A stretch of DNA of 64,000 nt from Diphasiastrum complanatum (Eukaryota; Streptophyta; Lycopodiopsida; Lycopodiales; Lycopodiaceae): positions 60,391,401 to 60,455,400 of the forward strand of contig CM055092.1 of assembly GCA_029204225.1 (NCBI GenBank), read 5' to 3'. Below, one piece after another: positions 53,703 through 64,000 of this stretch. Within the stretch, counting starts at the first letter, position 1, and every line of letters starts with the position of its first letter. The notes beneath the pieces were generated by a model that searched no databases, was not told the origin of the DNA, and worked only from the letters and a program-made list of their open reading frames with translations. The position numbers and the translations under genes were made by a program.

Positions 53703-56291
53703 ATGGAAGTAGCAGGTGTGTGTGGTTCTTTGGGTCATGACACTAGAGCTAGAGCATCTTTTCTTTTAGGTGGAAGGGAAAGAAATTTGCAAATATCTTG
53801 TTCGAATAAGAATCAGGTATTTCTTACTCCTAATGGATGCAATGGGAAGAGGAACAAGGCTGGCAGCTTAAATGCGGAGAGACTTCGGAAGAAGTTTGAA
53901 CAATTCGGGAACGAGGAATGGAGAAGAAAGCGCATAGGGTGGCTTTGTAAGGAAATACCGGTGCTGAAAGTAGGAGGCATAGTGAGGATTTTGAAAAACC
54001 AGAAAAAATGGATACGTGGTCAAGAAATAAACTACATTGTTCATCATCTGCTTCGATGTACGCATTTGGCACAAGCTCACCAAGTAAACCTCTCCCCTTT
54101 CCATCTGTTGTGCTTGGTAGTGAAAGAAGTTGGATAGCGATGTGTTCAATGTCCTTCAGATTGTCAGATGAAGCAGTACAGTCGCTTTTCTAAGTTAGGG
54201 TGTTAATTTCTTCATCACTTTCGTCAAATATGAAAACCCTTATACAGAACAAGAGAGCTAGTAACCTCAAGAAGATGTTTCTTGATCTTGTTTCCAAGGA
54301 TGTAGACAGTTTTTTAGGTGAAGGGAGTGTTATATCCCTTGTACTTAGGATGAGTGTGTATACATAGGATGTATAAGGAACATACGAGCAGAGGAGGGTC
54401 CATCTAACAATAGGTATGTCATAAAGGGTCAAGGTGGGTATATCATAGAAACCAAGGAACGTGTTCCACCCTCTGGGAACAGGGGAATGCCATTCCTACC
54501 TGCTCCCTAATGTGAGAATGCGAGGAAACGTTCCCATAACAAGGGGAGTGCGTTTTGGGACAAAGTTTTGTTGCTTTGGACCCAATTTTTTTGCTGCAAG
54601 GCTTATTTTTTCTCTCCTGACCTACACATTATTCACAATTTGAGTGCTAAAACAGTATTTTAAAAATATATAATCTCTTTGAGATTGATTGTATGTGATG
54701 ACGAGGTGTTCCCTCGTTCCCCAGGAAACTTTCCCGTTCCCAGGAGTCCAAATTTTCCCTCGTTCTCATTCCCTGGGAACCATGGGGTATAGGCCATGCT
54801 GATAAGCACGGGATCTGTGGTAGTGTGAAAGGGAATCAGGCTGTAAGCTTTCTACAGGCGATAGACCGTGTTCAAGGAGTACTCTAGTATATAGGACCTT
54901 CACTCATACATCACTCCAACCTACCTACCTCTAGTATGTAGGTTGGAGTGATGTATGAGTGAACGTGGTTGGGTGTTGAGGCAGAACTCTACTTATGTCT
55001 TCCTTGTCCTTCCTTGTGGCCTCCTAGTCCTGTAATGAAGTAATTTGCTTTGATTTTTAATGGTGCTTAGCATGTTGATTATAATGAATATTCTTTCTCT
55101 TCCTAATGTGGTCAGGTTTATAAGTGGTGGGGGCAGCAAGCCGGGTATGAACCTGATTTCGAGATGTCAACAAATTTGGCGAATATATTAGGGATGCAGG
55201 GCAGGATGGCTAGAGCCCAGGAGATATATGACTCTTTGATAAACTCTGGCCATGTACCAGATGCATCTACTTTTTCTGCTCTTGTTACTGGTTACTTGCT
55301 AGAGGGAGTGGAACAATCTTTTGAGGAGGCTTGGAAGATTTATTTTCAAATGAAGCAACTTGGAGGGTATGAACCTCCTACTCAGTTGAAGTTTGATTTG
55401 TTTAAAGCTCTCATAAAAGGCTGTGACAAGAGTTTGAAGTGGCTGGACTATGCTGACACGTTATTCCAAAGCTTTCTGGAAGCTGGATTATGTTGTAACA
55501 GCGAGATGTACGCATCTCTGTTACATTTCCATGCTTTGAAAGGAAATGAGGACAAAGTAGAAATTATCTTTAAGCAGTTAAAGGTTGCAGGGTTCGACGT
55601 ATCCCCAGAATTATTTACATCTCTCCTGATTGTCTGTGCTAAGACTGGTAATTATAGAAAAGCCGAACATGTATTCCAGGAGTTAAAGAAAATTGTTCAG
55701 GTTCCTGATTGGCAAAACTATGTTTTTCTTATCAAGACGTTTGCAAAAGCAGGTTATTATGTCAGAGCATTGCATGCTTTTCATGAGATTGAAAGATTGT
55801 CCAGTAATTTGAACTCTGAAATCTATGGAGCAATAATAAAAGCGATGGCTGGGGCAGGAGATTTACAATTGGCTGAGAGATTACTAGATAAGTTGTCCGA
55901 GAGGAGTTGCCAGTCCTCCCAATCTACATTCAACTCTGTGATGCATATGTACATTAGGAAGGGTTTACATCCTAAAGTAGAGACCCTTTTTATTAGAATG
56001 AAACTGAGAAATTGTCGACCTAATCATGAGTCGTACAATCTGCTCATTTTATCCTACTTAGAAATTGGACTATTAACCAAAGCTGAAGAAATCTATGACA
56101 AGATGCAAGGAAATGGATCTATAACAAGAAATTTGAGAACTTATAAGCTGATGCTACAAGGTTACAGAAAAGCAGAGCAACATGAAAAATTCTTGGAAGT
56201 TTTAGAAGAGCTTGTTTCCAGAAAGTTGGTTCTGCAATCCGACCTGAAGCACTTTGTGCTAGCTGCACAAGAGCAAAGAGTCATTGTGTAG
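53703..56291 (+). CDS. P-class pentatricopeptide repeat (PPR) protein, two exons
   Basis: Exon 1 is 53703-54083 and exon 2 is 55116-56291, joined in phase 0 (CAA|GTAAAC ... TCAG|GTT), giving 518 aa. Exon 1 carries an N-terminal region rich in Ser, Arg and Gly (transit-peptide-like), then RRKRIGWLCKEIPVLKVGGI and LKNQKKWIRGQEINYIVHHL. Exon 2 begins VYKWWGQQAGYEPDF and has about ten degenerate 35-residue helical repeats (for example GRMARAQEIYDSLINSGHVPD, PNHESYNLLILSYLEIGLLT). Proteins of this type bind organellar RNA in chloroplasts or mitochondria. There is no E or DYW tail, so it is P class. A second in-frame ATG at 53667 lies upstream of the likely transcription start. The intron contains a MITE-like element and a perfect fold-back. 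Target organelle and RNA are unknown. Confidence 0.92.
54443..54784. mobile_element. MITE-like element with GTTCCC/GGGAAC repeats in the PPR intron
   Basis: GGAACGTGTTCC and CTGGGAAC words lie at the left, with GTTCCCTCGTTCCCC, TTCCCGTTCCC and CCCTGGGAAC at the right. The flanks GGGTATAT (54435-54442) and GGGTATAG (54785-54792) match at 7 of 8 positions, which could be an 8-bp target duplication. Terminal inverted repeats are weak (TCATAG... and CATGGT...). It resembles the elements at 39629 and 48869 in architecture but not closely in sequence. Confidence 0.5.
54899..54963. repeat. Perfect 26-bp inverted repeat with 13-nt loop in the PPR intron
   Basis: Arm 54899-54924 (TTCACTCATACATCACTC...) is perfectly complementary to 54938-54963. 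The loop contains CTCTAGTAT, also present just outside the left arm (54882-54890), a pattern left by template switching. It lies about 150 bp before the exon 2 acceptor. Confidence 0.95.
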
Positions 56292-57073
56292 GAAATGCTT
56301 TTTATGCTTATGATGGTCTGTATCATATACCATTAGCCTTTGATACCCTTTTCGAAATCCTGAGTACTATATCTATAGCATTGTAACTTTCCAGCTTTTG
56401 GGCTTGCCCTTGATATTATTAAATTCCTTTCTGAAAATCTTTGAGAAAAAATGTCATCAAAGCTGATCATTTATCATAAGACTTGATGCTAGTCTAGTGT
56501 CTATACCTTTGGGGCACTGGTTCAGTTCTGGTGCTTGCTAGAGGGATCATTGGAAAGCTCAAATATTGTATAGATGACCAGCAGAATAATGGAAAATGGT
56601 GACTTCAAGTTATGACTAGCTTGTTACTAATTTGAGTTTTATGTTAAAGCGACAAAGCTTATTTCAGTTGATATCCTTCATCATTGTACAGGCCATGATA
56701 ATTCTTGAAATAACCATTCTGTTCCTCAAAGATGCCTTGATATTTTTGGCAAAATCTCTATATCTTTTGCAAATTATGTGGTGAAAGTCTTTTGTATCGT
56801 CTATTCTACGGTTTGGATGGTCATTTGCAGCTTATAGAGCTTTTTACTGAGAGTACTAAGAAGTGTTGTATTTTTGCACCAGTTTCTTACACTAGAGTTG
56901 TAAAGATGCGCCTCTATAGAAGGAAAAAGTAAAAGGCTTTTGCATTTGGTCGATTTTCAAATCTTTGATCTAATGCCATATCTGTACAAGGTGATTGTAT
57001 TGAGTACCATGTAATAAAGTGAAACTCATGCCAAGTAAGTCACAAAAACGTCAAAAAACTCGAGAGAATTTCA

Positions 57074-57076
<3 letters not shown>
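56292..57076. other. 3' flank of the PPR gene
   Basis: Probable 3' UTR and AT-rich intergenic sequence. Nothing further recognised. Confidence 0.4.

Positions 57077-57113
<37 letters not shown>
57077..57113. repeat. (GA)n microsatellite, 37 bases
   Basis: Perfect GA repeat downstream of the PPR gene. Confidence 0.97.
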
Positions 57114-57115
<2 letters not shown>

Positions 57116-57459
57116 TCAATCAATTGAATTGCAATACCTTGTGAGCTACTACATGATATTAAGCTCGTGCATCTACAAACACACACAAACGTGTGAACAC
57201 ACATGCCAAGAGACATGAAAAATAACAATTTATTCATCATTGAATCACAAAAAGGAAAAAAAATCATTGTCAATGCAAACCTCTGCCTTATCTACCAAGG
57301 ATTCTCCAAGTCTAATTTCCAACTTTGATCTCTATAACTACTATTGTCATCCCTATCATTATCACCTAAGAAGGGTCATCGATGTTGCAAGTGAATCTAC
57401 ACTATAACGTATTTGACCAAAAAGGAATTTGCTTGTCGGTAGACCAACAATACGTAAGT

Positions 57460-57720
57460 TAATTGTGACTATAAGGGAATTGGGGCCCTTATGTGTACAT
57501 GGTCATAATTAATGGTTGTAGGCCTAAACACATGGTGGAGTTGATATGGGTCTATCAATGAGTCATTAAGGAACTGGATGACGTGGCCCAGATAGGCTGC
57601 AGAGGTGTCCAGTGAGGTGTCACAGTGCACTACTAGTGGTGCATGGGCTTTGGAGGGTATAAGTATACCTGCTGGGCTCTCACTAGTGTATGCTTGATTT
57701 GAAATGAGTAGCTACATGCT
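57460..57720 (+). repeat. LTR-like dispersed repeat, related to 23281-23510
   Basis: Ordered phrases shared with 23281-23510, including GGGGCCCTTATG, ATAATTAATGG, GGCCCAGATAGGCT and a TATAAGTATA box. Possibly a solo LTR. Boundaries are not defined. Confidence 0.4.
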
Positions 57721-58595
57721 GCTGGTGTGACTCCTCTTTCCATGACTCTGATTGATCCATAGCTTGGGGGCTAGATCCGTACGATGTAGGTTTGGTTGGG
57801 TTGGTTTAACCTCCACCTGTTCCCATGTGTTGTTGCTTTGTATGGTATGCTTAGACTAGAATTCTGTGTCAATTCTGTTGTTGTCGATTACTCTGTGGTT
57901 AGCATTTTTGGGAAAGCAACAGTTACTCTATTGGTTGGTTGGATTTTTTCCTACAGTTTCTTGTTCTTCTCAAGAAATGGTTACTATATTTCGAATGCTG
58001 TCTATTGCTTGTTTGGAAGCCGGTTTGGTTTTAAAATGGTGGGGATAGGCTGGAATAGAAGCAAAAATATTCTAACCGGTTGGTTGTTGAGTGGTGGTGA
58101 TGTTTGACACGTTTGCATGGCTGCTTACTGTGAAATCACAGGCTTATGCTTCATTTTCCAGCAAACTAACGGTTTGTTTGCAGAGTTAGGAGCCTTTAAA
58201 GCATTCTGGAGGATGGTTGGGTTTAGAACAAATGGCTATTGGATAAAATAGTCATTGTAACTTGCAAAAATCAGTTTCTGTGAAAATTTTGGCAGCATAA
58301 CGGCTGTTTTTCATGCACAGTGAGGGCTAACCCTGCAAATCTTGGATAGAAACTTTGCTTATGCCGGACACAAGTTAATACAAGTAAAGCAATCTGTAAA
58401 TCACTTCTAAAGCAAGGTAATCTGCAAAGCAACAACAGATATTTGTGCCTTGCTGCTTCCTACTGCTAAAAGGTTGAATACTGTGAATAAAAACTCCTAA
58501 TCATATGCTGGAAGTTTTGTAAGTTGGGATGTTCCCAAACACCCATAAACCTGCATTGCAAACCCGTAATGGTGAGGAGGGCTCACCCAGTGCTC

Positions 58596-58600
<5 letters not shown>
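57721..58600. other. Intergenic, nothing recognised
   Basis: T- and G-rich sequence. The longest plus-strand frame (57796-58107) is Phe/Leu/Gly-rich and unrecognised. Confidence 0.35.

Positions 58601-58660
<60 letters not shown>
58601..58660. repeat. (CT)30 microsatellite
   Basis: Perfect CT repeat of 60 bases, followed about 95 bases later by a poly-G run (about 58755-58770). Confidence 0.98.
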
Positions 58661-58664
<4 letters not shown>

Positions 58665-58770
58665 GAAGGTCGCTCGCTGGATTCGGTCGTGAGGTAGCCC
58701 GAGAACTCCTCGTTGCCAGAGGCCGCGTGGAGAGGAGAAAAGTTGATAACGAGGAGGGGGGGGGGGGGGG

Positions 58771-59180
58771 TGTTAGGTGGCCCCCAAACTCAAAGTTTAA
58801 TTTTTGAAACTTGGAGATTGGCATGCAGGTTGGGGGTAAGATGGGGTAGGGAGAGGCCAAATTTTGGCATTTGGAGTTTTTTAACTCGTGAATTTTTTGT
58901 TCTTAGTGGGTTTTTTTAGTTTTAAGAAACTGATAGAAAATATTGCAGTCGTTATCTGAGTTAACAAGTTGATAATGATTTACGTTGCATTGATGGTTAA
59001 TTCCGATTTTTTATTGCTTTGAACTCATTTGCCGATTCATTGGTATAATTTGTAAATGAAAGCACGTATGGTCTAAAAAATTAGTTTTTTTTGTAGACAT
59101 TGCTTGGTTCGGTAACTATTAGACCCGTAATGAATGTGTTAACTAAACGAAATTATTTTTTTATTTTCAGTTGGCAAGCA
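58771..59180. other. Upstream of the gypsy gag
   Basis: No primer site or LTR recognised. A T-rich stretch ending TTTTCAG lies just before the gag ATG. It resembles a splice acceptor, but it could be chance. Confidence 0.3.
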
Positions 59181-60150
59181 AATGGATACTGATGAAATTT
59201 TGGAGGGGGGGGTGCTACCGAGATTCACCCGGCATCACCAGGAAGTGATGGGGGAAATACGGAGATTCAACCGGCCTCACCCGGCAATGATGACACCCTA
59301 GACTCAGAAAAACTGTTGCAAAGCTTAGGCAAGGCAGTTTTAGATTTTCATCAGAGCAATAAACAACGGGATAAACAAAAGGAAAATCTATTTAAGCAAT
59401 TGCAAGCTATTAGCTCTAACAACTTGGGCTACCAACCGAAAATATTTTCCAGCGATAAAAATTTTAAACGTCCGGAAGTTATTGAAGACTGGATAAACCG
59501 TTGGACAAGCTATTTTAGCTTGCACAACGTCCTAGAAGATAAACGAATATCATCGATTCTATTGTTTTTGGAAGGTAAAGCCTCACCTTGGTGGAGGAAA
59601 CTTTCCACGAAACTTGTGACTTGGGCTGAATTCCTGTCGAAATTCCGGAAAGCTTTTGTCACGATAGACGATTTCGAGCTATATATTCGGTTTATCAACT
59701 GCAAAATGGGCAGCCGAGAACTGGACGGTTATGTCCAAGAGTTCTTGGACTCTTTGGCCAAGGTGCCGCTTTTTGATCGTAAGTTAGTAAATTGGCAATT
59801 TATTGCCGGACTGCCAATTGACTATCAAAATGAATGCAAACGAAATATCCTCAACTCACTAGAGGATGCTATCCGTGTGGCGAAAGCCTATGATAGTACA
59901 GTTGTTGCATCACGGAAAAGCGTGCACGGCCAAACGGCCCCGAAACCTAGGCAAGAAAAATCTAACAAGCGTAAGAAGCAGTTTTTTGACGAGCTGGAAG
60001 CAGAAGCGTACCAACAGTCAAAGAAAAAGAAGAATGGTGGTAAAAGACAAAGCACGATTGACAGCACTTAAACATAATCTGTGTTTCCTCTGCAATAAAC
60101 ATGGGCACCGTGCTAAACAGTGCCCTGAACGGAAACAAAGTCGTCAAGTT
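59181..60150 (+). pseudogene. Ty3/gypsy gag
   Basis: An ATG at 59181 (MDTDEILEGG) runs into a G8 tract, after which the frame shifts. The continuing frame carries a duplicated motif (TEIHPASPGSDGGN / TEIQPASPGNDD), then the gag core WINRWTSYFSLHNVLEDKRI, LFLEGKASPWWRKLS and LDGYVQEFLDSLAKVPLFD. The zinc knuckle CFLCNKHGHRAKQC (60077-60120) lies in yet another frame, so at least two frame changes occur. Confidence 0.88.
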
Positions 60151-60152
60151 TC

Positions 60153-60930
60153 ATGACTGTGGATTTACCGGCAGGTAAATTGGAAGTCAATTTGTTGAAT
60201 AACTGTGACTGTACTAGTGCACTCTCTTTCAAGCCTAATGAATTGTTTTGTGTGAGAGGCAATATTTTAGGGAAAGACGTGAATGTGCTATTTGATTCAA
60301 GTAGTACTCACAATTTTTTAAATGCTCGACTTGTGCAGAAGCTCCGAGTGCCCACCATGGCCAGTGATCACCGTTACGTGGTCTGTCTTGCCTCAAGGTC
60401 GGACACTGAGATTTGGGATGTCAAAGTCTCAAACTTAGAGCTTCTGATGCATGACTATGTTGAGCCATTGGATTTCCATGTCATGAATCAGGACCAGACT
60501 AATGTAATTTTGGACTATGAATGGTTTTTGGCAAATCAGACTCTTTAGAGATAGATTTTAAAAATCATTCTATGGTATTTAAAGATAAGTTTGATCAGAT
60601 TGTCTCTATTTCTGGAGAGACCGATGTACTTCCATTGCCGATGATTTCCTCGACTGAATTAATTGAGAAACTTCATAATTCTGAGTATGAACTCTTTCAC
60701 TTGCTTTTGAAATCTTGTATGCATTGTGATGTTGGGGATGTGAATGTGTTTTCGTGCTTTAACACTGAAAATTTGCATCAGGAACAACAGCTTTTGCAAG
60801 ATTTAAAACAAGAGTTTAGTGAAGTTTTTCCGAAGCAGCTACCTTATGGACTACCACCCGCTTGGTCAGTGGATCATAAGATAGATCTTTTGCCCGATAG
60901 CCGTCCTATCTTTAGACAACCATATTAGTT
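60153..60930 (+). pseudogene. Gypsy protease and linker, active site altered
   Basis: The protease region reads RGNILGKDVNVLFDSSSTHNFLNARL, where the family has DSGATH. The Gly of the catalytic triad is replaced by Ser. After a frame change near 60530 the linker reads LLQDLKQEFSEVFPKQLPYG and VDHKIDLLPDSRPIFRQPY, typical of the stretch before gypsy RT. A TAG stop at 60926 separates it from RT. Confidence 0.88.
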
Positions 60931-61525
60931 TAGTCAGAAGGAAGAGGAGGAAGTGGCTAGGCAGATCGAGGAGTATCTCAGGATGGGACACATAAGACCT
61001 AGTAAATCTCCATGGGGAGCACCTGTCCTTCTTAAGAGTAAGAAAGATGGGAGTTTTCAACTATGTGTAGATTACAAGGGACTGAACAAACTAACAGTTA
61101 AAAATAAATACCCGTTGCCCAGGATGGACGATCTCATAGATCGATTGAATGGAACTAAATACTTCACGAAAATTGATCTACGTACGGGATACCATCAGAT
61201 TAGGATACATCCGAAAGATGTATCTAAAACCGGTTTTAGGACCAAGTTTGGCCACTACGAGTTTCTTGTATTGCCCTTTGGTTTGACGAATGCTCCGGCT
61301 ACTTTCCAACAAATGATGAACGATTTGTTTCGTCCATATTTGGGGAAGTTTGTAGTAGTGTTTCTGGATGATATTCTGATCTATAACATAACACTCAAAG
61401 ATACGTATCTTAAGACAAGAGAAGCTTTATGCGAAAGAATCAAAGTGTGAATTCTTCAAGAAGGAACTTCTTTACCTTGGTCATAAGGTTACCTCCTTTG
61501 GGATCAAGATTGACGAAGAGTTGTA
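60929..61525 (+). pseudogene. Gypsy reverse transcriptase, 3'-truncated
   Basis: RT motifs are [78 protein letters not shown] and the catalytic [10 protein letters not shown] frameshift near 61430 is followed by [20 protein letters not shown], then a stop. RNase H and integrase are absent. Similarity ends at about 61525, so a deletion or another insertion removed the rest. Confidence 0.92.
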
Positions 61526-62293
61526 AAATCAAACTCATTAGAGAGTGCACCCGAGAGACCTGCAGTGCCTTTGTTCCACATGTCCCACACCATCCAAGGC
61601 CAACACCAAGATGGAACTAGCTGCAACCGAAACTATCCTAGCCATGCTAGCTAGGCAGTTACATGAATACCAGAGAAAAGAAGCAGCAAGAGGACCAATC
61701 AGGTCTCAAAGTTCCTGCAACCCTTTACCCGCTTTCCCTATACACCGCAAGGAAATTTTGTCAGACAGTCTGTTCTACAAGATGCCTATAGTTTATATCT
61801 ACCACCCATAGAGTTTCCTCTAGATGTCCAGGTTTTTGAGCTACGACCATCCACGAGTTCAGCCCTCAAATTCACATGGCCACTCATCCCAAGTAGTTTT
61901 GAAAACTACAAAAATTCCTACAAGAGCTTATGTAGGTTCTCAATTGTTACCGTGCACCAGAAAGATGATATCATTAGACTGATCGGCTACTATGCCTACT
62001 GCCTACAGAATTGGTTACTACAACCTTGGGGCGCTAAGACGAAATCCACCAAGATTCACCTTAGCATATGGTAGTACAACCCCAATGAGTCCATGGAGTT
62101 AGGATCGGACCTAGCGCTGTACCAGCGGATGCGTGACATAACTTTCAGGGAACACAAAACCCTAAACAAGATGTTCTATTTCAAGTTCTTGGAAGGTGAT
62201 GATCCATCCCTCGTGCATGTGGCTGAAGTGGACCCCAATTACATTGGGGAGTTAAAGAACCGTCGAACAAAAATGTGCAAGAATGCATTGTAA
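61526..62293 (+). other. Unidentified decayed reading frame after the gypsy truncation
   Basis: Plus-strand frames with protein-like composition: MELAATETILAMLARQLHEYQ (from 61611), then in another frame EFPLDVQVFELRPSTSSALKF, IRLIGYYAYCLQNWLLQPWG, and from 62093 ELGSDLALYQRMRDITFREH and VHVAEVDPNYIGELKNRRTK. At least two frame changes and a stop. I do not recognise the family. It may be part of another retroelement or virus-like element joined to the gypsy relic. Confidence 0.35.
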
Positions 62294-64000
62294 CCACCCA
62301 CCTTTCTATTATGCATCATACACTAGACACGGTATGGTGAGCATCTGTTGCAAGTCTCTATGCATACATCTTTATTGCATCTCTACATAAACTCTAAGCT
62401 ACATTTGGGCATTATCAACTCCTATGGGCATGAACAGTTGTATAGACACATAGTTGAGGGGGGTTGAGAGAGGAAAAAGTGGAACATAAATAGTACAGCG
62501 GGGTGGGGAGTTATACATCACCCAATGGATAAAGCAAATAATAATAATAATAATAAAAGAAAGAGAAAAAAAGAAAGAAAAAAAAACAGAAAAAAAGAGA
62601 GAAAGAAAGATGAGAGAAAAGTAAAAGAAAAAAAGAGAAAAAAGAAAATGACTTCAACCATCTCTGTCAAATCTCGAACCAATTTTGAGGACTAGTGACA
62701 TCTCACACATCCATAGGAGGTGAGGACAATTTTTCCTAATTGATTTTATATAACGGAAAACCAGTGCTTCCTACTATCTGGTGTATTGGATCTTAGGACA
62801 GTAAGTTGTCCTACATGGACTACTATCACAATATAGGGCTTGAGAGAAGATTCAGTACAGAGAGGATAGATGGTTATTCCCCGTTGAATCAGTTCTTAGA
62901 GAATATAAGTTGAATGTCTAAACAAAAAAAGAGTTGGTAATCACCAGTCTGGACCAGTTTCAGAGTTGGGGCAATAAAGCCACTTTGCATATACGTTCAC
63001 ACACACATTAATGACATGGTGTTAGACACAATACTGATGACTTGCATCCATATCACCCCATCTCCAATCCTAAGATAGCATTTGCATATCCCTCCAAGCA
63101 TGGGTCCGAAGGTGGGCATTGCCTTACATCTAATGGGATTGGGAGCATTTTCCATTTAGGTCAAGGTGGATTTTTGCATGTATGAAGACACCAAATTGCT
63201 CAAAGATGCTATGGTTAAATCCAATCCGGTTGCAAATGGATCCTAAGGGCTCAATTGATGGCCTTTGGGTATGAAGTTGTTGAAGACATCCCACCAGCTC
63301 ACTGTGGTTAGCATCACGTAGCAAGGGTGTTGAGCCCACTATATTTGATTCACCACCAGGAGCTAGTCTGCAAAACCAAAGACTTTGGGTCCGCCGTATG
63401 GGGACCATACTACCCAGTGGTAGTCGCCAATGTAGCCGATATTTTCGCATGGAAAATCGGGCTAATAAAGTTTAAATTCGCAAAATTGAAAAAAAAAAAA
63501 CGGCATGTGAAACCTAGTTATTAGTAAAAATTGGCACAAATTTGTCTTAGTTTTGGACATGGTGAAGAATAGACTTTTGTAACGGTCTTAAGAACCGTCA
63601 AAAAATATTTTGTATGGTCAAGTTTTGTAAGATCGAGCCAAAAGTGCCGGTCCACCTAGAATTGGGTCCCAGCTCGTCCTAAATGAGGCCAGAGCAAATT
63701 TTGCGGCCGTAGAAATGGCCGGTAAATATTTTACGGCTTTTTCAAAAAAATGGCCAGCTGTAAAAAAAAATAGCTGGCATGACGTGCTAAAATCTCACCA
63801 TGTGCTAAGTCCATTTTTTTACTAATATATGATCACTCTGGTTGTTTTTCAGGAAAACCGTTTTGTCGTGGGAGCCCTAGTCAGGAATGATGAAAAAGTC
63901 AACCACAGAAGAAAAAAAAAATCAAGAAAGAAAAGTTTCGAGTAAAAACGGAACTGGAAAATATGGATTCAGTGTCAAGGAATCACATAAATCCTAACAG
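62294..64000. other. Intergenic, with A-rich low-complexity tract and a short hairpin
   Basis: 62533-62648 is an A/G-rich tract with (AAT)n and AAAGA-type repeats. GCCAGCT (63753-63759) and AGCTGGC (63772-63778) flank an A-rich loop. No gene recognised. The frame at 63130-63450 (minus) is unrecognised. Confidence 0.4.

Overview
The window is nuclear DNA of a land plant, most likely a seed plant with a large, repeat-rich genome. It has split genes with canonical GT..AG introns, plant-type gene families (a PAP15/PAP23-like purple acid phosphatase and a P-class PPR protein), Ty1/copia and Ty3/gypsy retroelements with plant-type tRNA-Met primer sites, and several MITEs. Some introns are very long: one SmD1 intron is about 6.7 kb. 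The sequence does not identify the species. There are no operons, and the host genes are functionally unrelated neighbours.

Four host genes can be read exon by exon. (1) On the minus strand at 8756-4635, the first four coding exons of a purple acid phosphatase; the C-terminal exons are not in the window. (2) On the plus strand at 25800-29648, a complete six-exon ER-lumen retention (KDEL/HDEL) receptor of 215 aa. (3) On the minus strand at 51494-41371, a complete four-exon spliceosomal core protein SmD1 of 114 aa. Its first exon codes for only five residues and lies 6.7 kb from the second. (4) On the plus strand at 53703-56291, a two-exon PPR protein of about 518 aa with an N-terminal, transit-peptide-like exon.

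Layout. 1-4600: no recognised gene, small hairpins and direct repeats. 4635-8756: phosphatase, with a copia integrase relic in its third intron interval. 9526-9918: two adjacent MITEs. 10371-10885: short tandem repeats, a TA/GA compound microsatellite and a degenerate telomere-like tract. 11581-17141: decayed minus-strand copia element, including an LTR flanked by a polypurine tract on one side and a primer site on the other. 17420-23145: nested gypsy-type and copia relics. 25800-29648: KDEL receptor, with a hAT-type MITE in an intron. 31560-34650: copia fragments and tandem repeats. 37941-41118: a decayed reverse transcriptase of Penelope-like type between direct repeats, broken by two related MITEs. 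41371-51494: SmD1, whose introns hold a LINE fragment, a decayed hAT transposase, a copia relic and another MITE-like element. 53703-56291: PPR gene. 59181-61525: decayed Ty3/gypsy gag-pol. The rest is intergenic sequence with microsatellites and a few unidentified decayed reading frames.

The most unusual item is the Penelope-like reverse transcriptase relic. Such elements are rarely reported from seed plants, and this one keeps recognisable motifs in the right order and flanking direct repeats.
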